DNA from: Axinella damicornis
Taxonomy: Eukaryota; Porifera; Demospongiae; Axinellida; Axinellidae
Reading direction: 5' to 3'
DNA: 64,000 bases
Assembly: GCA_963931865.1 (NCBI GenBank)
Contig: OZ007517.1
Span: 8,296,676-8,360,675, forward strand
A program made the translations under genes and the position numbers. Shown here one piece after another: positions 40,655 through 53,200 of this stretch (the first letter of the stretch is position 1; each line of letters starts with the position of its first letter). The notes under the pieces were generated by a model, which saw only the letters and a list, made by a program, of their open reading frames with translations, made no database searches and had not been told where the DNA came from.

Positions 40655-41071
40655 TAGCCTCGTTCCCAGGCTGTTCCCACCGCCAGTATTTCATCACTTC
40701 CAGTATGAAATACGGCGGGGGAAGGCCTGGGAGATCTGGTCACGTGCGATGACGTCAGGTAGACAGATGATAGACACACGGGGGGCGGTGCCCAACCGTT
40801 AAAATACCTGTTTCGCGTTGATCCATCCCCGGCATTGTGAACAACGAACGGTATCGATCATCTGCCTTGCGAACGCTCTGATATCCAGCCATTGGACGGA
40901 CAATACAACACAGGATGTCGAGATTCTTCGTTGGGCACCGCCCTCCGTGTGTCTACCATGTATCTACTTGATGGCATCGCACATGACCAGATCTCCCAGG
41001 CCTTCCCCCGCCGTATTTCATACTGGAAGCGATGAAATACTGGTGGTGGGAACGGCCTGGGAATGAGGCTA
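40655..41071. mobile_element. Long TAGCC...GGCTA foldback element with 9-bp target duplication
   Basis: A larger family member: arms of about 145 bp run from TAGCCTCGTTCCCAGGC inward (40655 to about 40798) and back out (about 40938 to 41071), ending GCCTGGGAATGAGGCTA. TAATCTCGA flanks both ends. Open frames inside come from the arms and show no recognisable protein. Confidence 0.85.
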
Positions 41072-41079
41072 TAATCTCG

Positions 41080-42935
41080 ATGCAATCAGCCCATATATGT
41101 ATGTATTTATGTAGCGTCATTATGCTTAGCTATAGGAATGCACTGTGCCCTCATTATGCTTGGCACTTAAACGTACGTAGCAGATAAATCTGGCATAAAT
41201 CTTTCGTCTTGGGATGTCTCATCCAGCTACGTCCTTCTGCATGAGTGAACAGGGGAGGTGGGTGGGTGCGGACGGCATGGCCGTGTCTTGGCTTGGCATT
41301 GAAAAGGCCTTGGTTGGAGCCGGGTGAGCTTTTTCTCTCCTCCTTTGCTTGAATGGGCTGAGACAACAGTCCTCTCACTTTTTAAGGCCTCCATTTCTGG
41401 CGGTGAAGCGGGCGGTGGTCGGCCGAGAGCCATGATTGTTGAATGCCGCTTGATAGGTCGGTGTGGTTAGAGTCATGAACGTGTGGAGGATGGCTGCATG
41501 AGTGTGTGCGTGTGTACGTATTTAATAGGTTGGATCTCTGCAATGCTTGATTATTGTGCCCTACTTTCTGTGCAGACCCAGTGAGTCATATGTGATATTT
41601 GATCCCAATTTCGACACGGCGTCATGTGTAAAATGGTGAAGGAGGAGGTTAAAAGGAAGTTAACGATCTTTCTATCAAACTACTTTGATGACTTCATGCA
41701 AGAGATGCTAGTATAGTCACCATGTATGAATACTGGCTGCTTTAATTGACCTTTTTTGAGGTCCTATAAATTTCTCCATGTGGTCTACAGGCTTTCCATT
41801 GTTTCATTCTACAATACTTGTACGTACGTAATACATGTGCGTATGCTGTAGTAGTACATAGACATCTGCGGTGGAATGTATCTATGTCAGCAATATGAGA
41901 TTGTAGGCCGGGTGTATACCATGTGCCAAGGTGCAACAAAATGGTGTGTGGGGTAAGTATTACTAGTTGTAGATCATGATAAGCTAAAATGGGTTCATTA
42001 TATCAGTCCACCATCTCATAGTAGCTATAGGACTACAGATGTGCATTGATACTACTTAACTCTTTACCAACCATAAGAAACAGCTTAAGCAAAAACCCTG
42101 TATTAAAAAAGTATAACGCCTTGTTTTAAAGCCCCCATATAAATTCTTGTGTTCTTATGGGAACTCATTACGGCTATTGCAGTCATTGGTTGGTGAAGAG
42201 TTAAATTGATCTCTTCTCACCTTGTTGTTGTTTTACCTGCGCCATAGCTTGCCATGTGCCATCAATAGAAACGGTTGCATGTGAAATTAAAAGGGGTGGA
42301 GCCATTTATCCGATAATATAGGAAGTAGCTGACGGTTTAACAGCGTAAAGGGATCACCTTGATTGGTATATAAACATCACAGAATATTTGTTTCAATGTT
42401 TGCACTGAGGTTGAATTAAGTCTCTAATTGCCAGCTTGAAGTGATAACTTGATAGACTGACTGATAAACATGCAGGGCTGAAGTGCCCACTTTGTGTGCA
42501 TGTGCATACAGGGTAATTTGTCAAGGTCTCTAAGTAAACCCACAATTTTTGTCTCGGTACCGAAGTGCCGAGACACAGTGCTGGATGCGTAGGTACGTAC
42601 GTACGCACGTGGTACGTCGCTTTTCGCAATGCGCCCGCGCAAGTGCTGCATGCATGCTCTACACCCTTAATAGGGTGTCAAACGTATTTATAGCCTGCAA
42701 GTAGATCTTCAAAATTGATTATGGGTTTGAATGGCTGCTCATGAATCCTCTTACCAAGACTGCTGCTACGTAGCTCTAATACTTAAGGTGCCAGGTGCCA
42801 TATGAGAACATTTGAACATTTGAACATTTGTATCTACATATGCCTTGAGCTAACAGTGCAGATAGTGTTGTTTTCTATACTTTTTGTATGAGTTTTGTCC
42901 TGTACCTGTGGCTGACCCACAAAATTTATTGACTC
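41080..42935. other. Intergenic upstream of gene C
   Basis: No supported gene. The stretch 41265-41350 shares catggccgtgtct and gcttgg with 18310-18360 in gene B's first intron. The stretch 42419-42520 resembles 16020-16115 upstream of gene B. Confidence 0.45.
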
Positions 42936-42936
42936 C

Positions 42937-43605
42937 AAAAAAAAAAAAAAAAAAAAAAAAAAAGGTCGCGGGCTAGTCTTCGGCGCATTGCGCAGAGCGG
43001 CGCGCACTAAATAGAATACCAGCCTGAAGCACTATACTAACACATGGAGGCAGCCTCACACAAGCTACTAACAATTTTAAACCACAGAATAAAATCAGAA
43101 ACATACCTGACAAGTTCATGACAACCACAGCTCACGAGTACCACTCTCGTAGAATGCGGGTACGTATCGTTTAGACGGACAGCTGCTTTGTATCCAGAGC
43201 AGGACGCTCGAGTACAAGCAAGAATCACCTTCAAGGACACATTTTAGGCTACAATTGGCTCTGTACTGCCACTATGTTCAGCGGTTAGACAAAAACTATA
43301 CGTACCCGCAAAGTACAGTTGCTGGACATCCTGGATCTCTCTTTTGGATTGGTGTCCTTCCGTCAGTCAAACTGGGCTGTGGTTCAAATAACTTTCGCCC
43401 GAACAACAACAGCTTTAGCCAGAGACTTCGCCCACAAAACGTACAACGACGCCTTGGCACGCACTGGCTGCCTCTACACTTTCCACGATGTCTAATTGAC
43501 TTCCGCAAAAGGTCAATAGGTTCACGAAAATTGACAGTACAGCTGGAAAACAATACTCGCGCGTAGCACGCTAATTGAATTAATACGCGACTAGCCCGCG
43601 ACCTT
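42937..43605. mobile_element. Terminal-inverted-repeat element next to poly(A)
   Basis: AAGGTCGCGGGCTAGTC at 42962 and GACTAGCCCGCGACCTT ending at 43605 are exact inverted repeats. About 27 A's (42937-42963) precede the left end. A 103-codon + strand frame inside (43255-43566) has no motif I know. The class and target duplication cannot be settled by eye. Confidence 0.65.
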
Positions 43606-43750
43606 AATTCAGGACAATGAATTCAGGACAATGAATACTCACTGGCCCATCCAGTTAGGCCTGAGCTAATTATTCACAAAATTTCCCCCATTATTTTATT
43701 CGAATATTCTTGACAACTAAGCCCATTATTTTACATCAACAACCTGTTAT

Positions 43751-43954
43751 TCACAAAATATTTTTGACATTGTGATCGATTTTTCGTTTACAAGCCAACT
43801 CAGATGGCTTAGGGCTCCGTAAGCGGTCTAGCAGAGACACACAGGAGGAGCCGGAGGTAGACTCGTGCTCTGTAGCCTCTGTTCCTGTTTCGGAGCTCGA
43901 AAGCAACGAAAGGTCGCCACAGCACTCTGCATCCGACTCCCACAAGGCAGCCAT
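43751..43954 (-). pseudogene. Possible N-terminal fragment of a transposon protein
   Basis: Read on the minus strand from ATG at 43954: MAALWESDAECCGDLS, an acidic/Ser-rich stretch, then LLDRLRSPKPSELACKRKID, then a stop. The SPxPSELxxKRKI motif recalls the N-terminus of transposon-encoded proteins in marine invertebrates. No further domains follow. Weak. Confidence 0.3.
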
Positions 43955-44715
43955 GAGCCACGTGGCTGAAACTACACGCCCACTAATAATTATTTCCGTT
44001 TTCTGGCCCGATTATTCGCGAATAATGTGCAATTCGGGTAAGTCCCTATTATTCTGCAAATTATGCGCGCATAATTAGCGCAGGCCTACATCCAGTGTGC
44101 TGCACTCAGCCATCCCAAGTGCATACTAAAGCTCACTCAGCTCTAGCTAGCTAGCTATAGGCCTATAGATAAGTGCTGAAAGAATTGGCCAAGGTGTTGA
44201 CTACACATCAAGCCCAGACTGCTTTCACCCTTTGGGTGAACATTCCTGACCCACCCCTTGCTCACACAGAACCTCCAAGGATATTGACGCTCACTTGAGC
44301 TGAAAGTCTCGTAGCTAACAGGTTTTGCAGTCATAATAAAGGGTTAAGCAGCTGCCATGTCCTCTGCATGATTCTAGCTGATACCAAGTCGTGCCGAGAC
44401 ACATCAAGTCTTTTAAAGACTCACTTGTTACAAGGTTATTGGTGATGTGATCAGGAATCCATACTACTGGTATGCCTAACAACCCACTTCCATGAATATG
44501 TCATGATAAGCTAACAAACAGCCGTGATGTTGTGGGAGCCTTTGTGCAGTCCTAATGCATTTTAGTGTACCATGGCCGTAAACTGGGCATTAATTCAACT
44601 ACGTACATTCATGTGGTTGCTGTTGTGCTGTAAACTAAGCCTTGTTCTAAGTTTGGACCGTTAGTAGTGCCCTCACTTTACTTGGAACTCAACAACCCGG
44701 GACCTTAATTGGATT

Positions 44716-44931
44716 TCTCTGTTTGAATCAGTGTCTTGTTATTGTTTAATATGGAACACCATCTTGCTAGTGTCTAATGGAACACCATTGGCACTCTGAT
44801 GTCAAGGTTTCTCCATTTGAATCAGTGTCTTGTTATGGAACACCAGTGCACACGATGTCAAGGTGTTCCCCCTTTGAATCAGTGTCTTGCTAGTGTTTAA
44901 TGGAACACAATTGCACACTCTGACATCAAAT
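44716..44931 (+). repeat. Three diverged tandem units
   Basis: tttgaatcagtgtcttg occurs three times (from about 44722, 44816 and 44873), each followed by variants of atggaacacca and gatgtcaagg. Confidence 0.8.
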
Positions 44932-44939
44932 GTGTTATG

Positions 44940-45864
44940 GCATCTGAATAGTTGGCTGGCATAGTGAAACCTCAGGTTTGTTCCGTTGAATCCAGGACCT
45001 ATGATACGTCCATTGTGTGTTTACCTGTGGGGAAAGACCCACAAAGATTCTGACCAAGCCGTCGTTAACTGGCGCTTATACATGTGCCGAAACTTACCGT
45101 ACAATGCTGTAAGCACTGTAATAATTTCTTTCACGGCTGCTATTGGTCTCCTCGACTTGACTAACCTAAGGAAACGGCCAGAAGATAATCCCAAGACCCA
45201 CCATGTAATCATTCCAGTAGCCTCGTTCCCAGACCTTCTCACCCCACCATTAATTTGTCACTTAGTACTGCAAGTGACTAACGCTGGGTGAGAAGGCCTG
45301 GGTACCAGGCTACCATTCCAGTTCTTTCACACTTGTGCCACGCAATGTTGAGATTGCGCATACATCTTGTGCAATCTTGAGATTGGCATGCAATTTCCGG
45401 ATTCTGAGAATGCAATCTCAAGATTGCTCAAATTCCAGAAATTGATTGTCATTATGTTGTAAACACCTTATGTCAAGGTTACCATGGAAACCACGATAGC
45501 ACCCCAGGGTGCTGTTCTGGAACATGTGAGCAAGCACCCCAATTTTAACAGTGCATGGGTAAGGCCTTCACAGACCCATTCCGCCTTCAGGTGGTCTACT
45601 CTACTGGACTAGTTTCAGTATCAATTTCAGCCACGTGTTGTAGTTGTATGGGCCATTTTGCTAGACCAAACAATGAATTGGACTGTGATTGGCAGTGTTA
45701 CAAGGTCTATTTTTTCCCCTGTGTACATAACCGAGCAGCAGCTCCATATGTGACAAGAGGCATCTGTAATGAAGTTTGGATGTGTACAGTAACTGGTGAG
45801 TGTAACCAGTCCAACAGCATTGTCTTCACTTTTCTATCTAGGATTGTGAGATCTTGCAGTCAGT
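44940..45864 (+). promoter_or_regulatory. Probable promoter and 5' UTR region of gene C
   Basis: The last part matches the block before gene B, including ggattgtgagatcttgcagt directly before the ATG. An acceptor-like tttctatctag ends at 45841, again hinting at a 5' UTR intron. The stretch contains a TAGCC-family element (45219-45312). No TATA box is evident. Confidence 0.4.
45219..45312. mobile_element. TAGCC...GGCTA miniature element with near-perfect 9-bp duplication
   Basis: TAGCCTCGTTCCCAGACC and GGCCTGGGTACCAGGCTA flank an internal foldback. Flanks TCATTCCAG on the left and CCATTCCAG on the right match at eight of nine bases. It lies about 550 bases upstream of gene C's start codon. Confidence 0.8.
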
Positions 45865-45940
45865 ATGGAGAGAGTACAGCTACTGACTGTAGCAGTGTTG
45901 GTGTGGAGTTGCTGGATCCCTTTACTTGCAAATGCACAAG
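45865..45940 (+). CDS. Gene C exon 1: start codon and signal peptide
   Basis: ATG at 45865, reading MERVQLLTVAVLVWSCWIPL then LANAQ, donor GTAATT, phase 1. It has the same length and nearly the same sequence as gene B exon 1. The next 2.8 kb (45941-48759) is intron. Parts of it match gene B's first intron, for example gctgtgtcaacccatactgt near 46034. Confidence 0.85.
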
Positions 45941-48900
45941 GTAATTTGGACACAGAATTGAGAGTGAGTTTCTTTACCTAGATCCAGTAGTGTCTACACT
46001 GAAATTGTCACTGAGCGGGAAGCAATTATTATGCTGTGTCAACCCATACTGTGTGTTTTTGTCTATGACCCCCAGTACATACATGTATGTATACTCATCA
46101 AAATTGGCATCACAATAGCAACATAACCAATGTTACTGGGGCATCACCATAGCAACATAAACGAAGTTACAGCTGTATGCGCTACGTACATAAACAGAAA
46201 TATGCCAGAGTAGTGCACTCCAAGTCTGGTCCTCTGTCTTTTATCATTGAAAGGACTGATATGATTTGTGACTGGATAGCACTGTGTTCATATCCAAAGC
46301 ACAAAAAAGATTTGAGTATTGGGAGAGATAATCCAGGAGGATATAGATGTAAGGCTCAAGGTTGTGCCTGAAGCTTCTGTTCTGGTTCATTGCAACAACA
46401 GTCAGTGTAACAACTTCTCGTGCTTCCTGATCCAGATCCATTCTGGAATTGAATGAAGCCCATGCAGCTGTTGAGAGTTTTGCTTGTTTAAACTTGTAGC
46501 GTACAGTCCCCTATTATGGCCACTTACGTACGTGTATTCGCAATTCCTGACTACTGATAGATTCCTGTATTCTTGCACATGCACAGTATAATCGTGAAAG
46601 GAAATGTAGGGCACAAAAAAGTTGGTTTCAGCATTATCGCTCTCGAAGAAATATTGCCCTGAATCGCAGTCCTGTCAAGTCTCACGCATCCTGCGTGACA
46701 CACACGCATTTACGTGTCATCTCATCTCACGCTCACACATGCATATCCAAATCTCACCCATTTGCACCACACATGTTACTGTTGATTGTTGCTCCCTTTG
46801 AACACTGAAGCACTATGTAGTAAGCATTTCATTGACTTCCCTAAGTGGAAGGTTTCTCAATGGTTGATTCAATTATACCCACTTACATGACACGTGTTCA
46901 AGTTCTCACACGTGTTCAAGTTCTCAGCTCGAGGAAACAAGGAATTTGATAGTGAAGTTGTTTAGAAACTGTTGTATGTTTATTCAGTCATGAATTTCTG
47001 CCTTGACCTTGACCTTCTCGTCATTGTGAAGGGTAGCTATTTATTGTGTCATGAGTTTAAATTGGATGGGTATTCATGGGGTCTCACTCATTTTGTGCCA
47101 ATCTCACTCATTTTGAGGTGGGGTCTCACTCAAGTGAGGCTGCCTGACCTTGACAGGTCTGGAATCGGCAATTGACTTTTCTCACCTCGCGATGTTCAGG
47201 CGACGGGCTCCTACTGAGTTGGGACAGGTGGTTTTGCTCCATTTTGTATTTCTAGGTATCCATGACTGTTTGTAGAGTAATTTTGTAAGTTCTGTCGTTG
47301 CCAAAATAAACTGGAGAGAAAAAAATGGAAGTTTAATTGTCAACACCTTTGTTTAGCTATACTTGCTGTATTGAATCTGATAATGCAGTAACAATATAAT
47401 AAGCTCCTGTGGTGGCTCAGCATGTCCTAGGACCGTGAAATCTTCACCATCTGTCGTGGGGTCAATGCAGGGTTAAATTTTTAAAGAATTAAACCCTTGG
47501 TTCCCTGGTTAGCATAGGGGGTGCAGACAGTCCCCTATTATGGCCACCGTGAATGTCGTGTACTAGACCCCTCAGTTTCATTCGCTCAGACCTAGATACG
47601 GAACGATGTTGCTACCTGTAGAAGGACAAAGGTTGGTTGCAAGTATATGTATGCAGACCCGTGGGTATAGTGAACGCATGTGTAGATAATAGAAGAAACT
47701 AGTGAAAACGTCGCCATAAATGGGGACTGTACGCTAAATGAGGTAAACAATACGAGTTATTATGGCAGCAGCTAATATTCTGTCGCTAGAACCTTCAGTA
47801 TGCCTGACAGTGATGAAAATGCAGGTTTCTACAGCCCTCAGGCTCACAATCATGAGCAAAGTGACCGAGAGGCGAAACTGCAACTACGTGTTTCAGTGCA
47901 TGCAGTGAGACCAGTTTGTTGTAGCCTCCCGAATGCCTGATTCCATCTCGTGCGAGACTGGTGGATGGTGGTTTGTATAAAACGTGATCCCTATAAGGAA
48001 ATTGAGTCAATTTCTGTCGATTGCGCCGAGTCAGCATGATTTACAAATGTAACTCTGATCACGTAGAATACTGTATCAGTGAACATTTCTGAAGAACCAG
48101 AAATGACAGCGTTGATGAAGAAGGTATACAGTACCACTTGTCATATTTCCTTTGGTAACTGTGGCAACCCCTCAAAGTGACTGTGTCAACTATTGTCGTT
48201 GTGAGCCATCTGTTCCTTGGTTAGCATGTTCACTGACACTGTGGATTTCATGGAGGTTTCCCCAATTAATTGACAGTGCTGATGTGACTGTGCTCTTTGC
48301 ACATGGTGTGTGCCAATTCATATGGTTTTGTAGTTCAAGGGTGTTCCCTTCCTGGAAAGGACGCTGGTTCTTTAGGAAAGGTGTGGCCTGCAAACACTTG
48401 GAACAAGTTGCAGAAAACAATCACCCAGAGGATGCCAATGCCATAATATCCAGGCTATCCGTACTGTGGCTGTGAATCAGTTGGTGACACTCCGTTGAAT
48501 GGTTCTTTACTATAATGTAGTAGTATTATTATGACTATACCGACAGACCATTGTGCACACCAGAGCTAGTGTCCATTTCTTATGTGAGGTTTCCCAGGTA
48601 CTGTAATTGTGTTATTGTCACTGTCTGTCAGTTTTTATCTAATTCATAAACACATACTGCATGCTCATAGTCAACGTGCTTCGGTATAAGCAAGAATCAA
48701 ATGTTCTTTGTGGCAGAACGAACAAGCATACACAAGTTTGTTGTTTCTCTGATTTACAGCTTCAGCCTCAGCTCCCTCAGCTCCTACCGTAATGGCGGAT
48801 TCCCAGTCCCCCACTTCCATCACCCTCTCCTGGACCCAGCCAGTGGAAGATATTGTGAGCAGCTATGAGATCGCGTTCTCCTACCAGGGACCTTGCAGTG

Positions 48901-50220
48901 GATTCACCCACACCAACACCACCTCTGTGGAGGGTACTAGCAGGAGCTACACACTGACTGCACTACAGGAGTTCAGCAACTACACTGTCAGTGTGACAGC
49001 TGTGAATGATGTTGGGAATGCAACTGCTACTGTATTGGGCACCACATTGAGTGCAGGTAATCAATAGTGTCTCTGTTACAGGAGAATTATAAGGAACAGT
49101 TGGCTGTATACGTAGGTGCTGCCCAGGAAACTCAAGATGATATCCTGTCATAATCAGCAATTTAATGATTTTGCAACAGGTGGCCACTGTGGATCCAGTG
49201 GAGATTTTATCCGCTTGAAACTGAAGGATTCCCCCATTTGGTTTGCAAAGTGCAAAGGTAGTGTAATAGGCCATACAGGTTACATCGTTCCAGCCTTTTG
49301 CTTTTTGGCATTACAAAGTAATTGTGCTTAGAATTTATAATACAGTTTCCTGTTTGATTATTGATCTTTCTGGCAGTTTTAGTTTTCCTACTGTCATACT
49401 TTCTTTGCTATTAGTTCCGAGTGGTGTACCCCAAGCAGTTCTGGCTGTGGCGACAGGCAGCACTTCAATCTTTGTCCAGTGGGATCGTGTTAGTTGTATC
49501 GACCGTAACAGTGAGATCACAGGATACACAATCCGCTATGCTCCGTCTGGTGGTGCTCCATCAGATATCCCCATCTTGGGCACTACTAGAAGTGACAGGA
49601 TCTACACAATAACTGCACTCAGTGTAGCCACCAGCTATACTATCATGGTAGCAGCAAACCCCAGTGGTGTGACTACAGGGCCTTTTAGTGACTCCATCAA
49701 TGTGGGGACATATGGTGAGGACTCACTGTAACTGATATTGTTGTACATACATGCCTTCTTGCTGTTTTTGATAACCACATGTACTTCACTTCTGCTTTGC
49801 TTGTTTGTGGTCGGAAGGTGCACACTCAAAATGGGCATCCCATCCCATTCAAAAGTGTAGAATTTAGGAACTGAGGATGTGTAATGAGGATGCGTGCAAT
49901 TGTGCAGCGTGCAGCATGCAATTGTCCCCCCCCCCCCCCCCCCCCACACACACACCCCCCACACACACACTTTTTGGTAGCTGTCTCCGCCCCTGTACTT
50001 GTTGTACTGCAAGCTGCAAAAGCTATGTAGAAGGGAATGGGTCTAATCACTTATACAGCCACCAGAAAGGGTGGACAGGGTGAGGTGCGTGTTGTCAATA
50101 TCTGGGTAATACCAAGGGCGCATTGAAAATTTTTTGCGCACTTCACGCGGACTGATCGATGCTTCACGCCTCTATGCACTGCCTTTGGCAGCATGCAATT
50201 GTGCTACCCCACTTCTAGTA

Positions 50221-50264
<44 letters not shown>

Positions 50265-53200
50265 ACACACTTTTGGTAGCTGTATCCGCCCCTGTACCTA
50301 CTTGTTGTACTGCAAGCTGCAATAGCTAATTTAAATGGGACTGAGTCTAATCATGGATACAGCCACCAGAAAGGGTGGACAGGGTGAGGTGCGTGTTGTC
50401 AATATCTGGGTAATACAGCACATGGAAATGTTACTGTAGTCTAAACTGTCATATGTATTCCCATACAGTTCATTTCCAGTTTTCAATTTTCAGATGTTGG
50501 GCTTACCCTGAATAGTATGAATCATGCCAACAACAGCATTGTGACCAGGACGGACATTGGAACAGATAGCGCTGCTCTGCTCTGTACAACTACCTACTCA
50601 CCCTGCTGTTCATCTGGAAACCCTGGAACTCAGTGGTACCTTCCCGATGGAAGTCAAGTCCAGAATAATGGTGGTCTTCCATACTACAGAAATAGGAATC
50701 CTGGGACAGTGCTGCTCCACCGCAACCTTCAGGGCACCACAACAGGGATCTTCCACTGTGACATACTTGATGCCAGTGGAGTACTACAGAGCATGTTTGT
50801 GGGGATATATGACAGTGGCACTGGTGAGTCCTGTACACTGAGTGAGTGGTCGGTTGTTTGCAAGGAGATATCTTGCATTCATGATCTTCAGCCAACTACC
50901 GGTTGTATGTTCACATTAATGGGGGTAAGGCATGTGTACAAGCCGGTGAACATGATCAGTGTCCGTATACAGATATGCATGGATACGCCTAGCTTCACAA
51001 ACATCCCCATTCACTCTAGCTAGCTTTTCATACACAACCAGCCAATTAATAAACTCAACATTCTTTCCTTTTCAATTCAAAGTTCCGTTCAAATGATTAC
51101 ACTAAAGCACCGATACAGCAATTCAAAGCGACTTCAAAGCATTGCTTTCCACATCTTGTGCTCCAATTGTAGCTAAATGCATGCAGGACTGGTCAGTACC
51201 ACCATCATCATAAGTTGCTCTATGTTCACACTGTCCGCTAGCTGTGACAAAGACCAGATATTATCTGTGATTGCACAGAAACTGCATGTGACATCATAGC
51301 CACACATGTAAACCATCCAGTGGGTTTGTGACCCATTTGTGAATCTCAACAACACAAGAGATACTAATTGAGTCAAAATAACCACCATACTGCTAACACC
51401 TCTTGTGAGAATAGGATGATAAAACATTCATACACAATTTGAATAAAAAAGTATTTTAATGTGATTGTTTACTCCAGGGAACCTTGAGGTGACTTCCCTC
51501 CAGTTCCAGCTGACCACAGATATTATCTGTGATCGCACAGAAACTGCATAAAATAATGACATTCCTCGAATAGGAAGCGCGCTTCAGTTCGAATATAGCT
51601 GTTTTGCATTCCGAAGGATCGAAAATGGCAGAGTTTCTGGAAGAAGACTGCAGCGCTTACCTGGGACGAGAGTTGTACCTGCGCCTAACAGCGAATATGC
51701 GCCTATAAGTGAGATGCGCCTAATAACGCGCGACTACGGTAACCACCATACTGCTAACACGTTATACCTCTTGTGAGAATAAGATGATAAAACAATCATG
51801 ACACAATTTATACAATGATAAAAAAGTATTTTAATGTGATCGTTTTCTCCAGGGAACCTTGAGGTGACTTCCCTCCAGTTCCAACTGACCACAGACCCGA
51901 ATGCCACTACTCCAACTTTCACCCTAACCTGTATCTCCACTGGTGGTCCTGTCACTACTTTCTCTTGGAGGAGAGACGGTGCATTAGTGACTAATAATAA
52001 CAGTTACAACATTGCTGCACCCGTAGTTACTGATGCTGTGAGTGGTACCTACAGCCTCACCCTGACTGTGACAGGGAGACAAGCAGGGCGATATGAGTGC
52101 AGTGTGACCAACAGCAGGACACCTATGGACACTGGATACCTAACAGTTGAGAGTAAGTTTTACGTTCAGTTTGCTCAAGAAAGTATGAAAAATGCCTTCT
52201 TTAACTTGGCTCCCGGCTCTCTGTTGATTATTGTCAGCTGTGCTTACAGACTTACCACCAATCTTTTACCATTCAGCGCGAGTAGCCCCAATGTCACTAA
52301 CCAACCTCATTGTGACAAGTTTACCTGTCGATGATATATTATACAAGCTCTCATTCCAAATTAGCTCTTTTGGCTATTTGACCATATCCTAATAAGACAA
52401 AGAACAAACAAACGTTTGTCTCCACAATTACGTTTATGTTCCGTCTTACGGAGTCCTACCACTTCACCATTGTTATCTTAGAGCTGAAAAGTACGTAAGT
52501 ATATATACCTTGAATTACGTTTACAAGGTGTAGTCCACTGTCGATATCTTCATACTGATCATGACATGCGCTGTTTCTTGACTGCTACAGCTGCTGACCC
52601 ACCTACTGATCTGACTGTTGAACCAGTTGGCCCAACCAGTATCAGAGTCTCCTGGACTGCACCCACTTCAGTAGCCACTGTTACAGGGTATCGGATATAC
52701 TACCTGGCAGAGGGAGACTCGGGCAGTGTACCTATCAATGCTGATGTAACTAGCTACACACTGGGCAACCTCCAAGATGGCCTCACATATACCATCACCA
52801 TGGTGGCTCTCTCAATACACCTGCCAAGCTCTGTGGTTGGGCCTGAGACTGTTACCCTCGGTAAATCCCTGTACCTACATATACCATGTACCTATTTCGA
52901 CTCTTATAAGTCTGTGTGGACAGAACTTTTGACATCATCCCCTCTAGTAGTTTGATCGCAAGGCCCTTCCAATTCTGTTTCTCATCTCCCTTTCATTTCT
53001 GTCAGCATCAATTTTCAGCATCCAGATATTTCCTTCTACATATAGCGCATGCCACAAACGACTACTTCCTTCAACCTTTGACCTCCCCCTATAAACTTGA
53101 CCGTGTTTTGCTGAGAGCCTGGAACTGTGAAATCCACAGAAAAGGTGCACCTTTTTTTTACACAGCTGGTACTTTCATCCGAGGTAAGTACCCAAGTACG

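Noticed and set aside
40818..41085. Open frames within the long TAGCC element
   Set aside because: They lie mostly in the inverted arms, show no recognisable domain and differ between family members.
43255..43566. 103-codon frame as a host gene
   Set aside because: It lies inside a terminal-inverted-repeat element and has no motif I recognise.
48190..48420. Minus-strand frame repeated at 61725-61946 (ELQNHMNWHTPCAKST...)
   Set aside because: Its recurrence is explained by duplicated introns of gene C; the frame breaks between copies and has no known domain.
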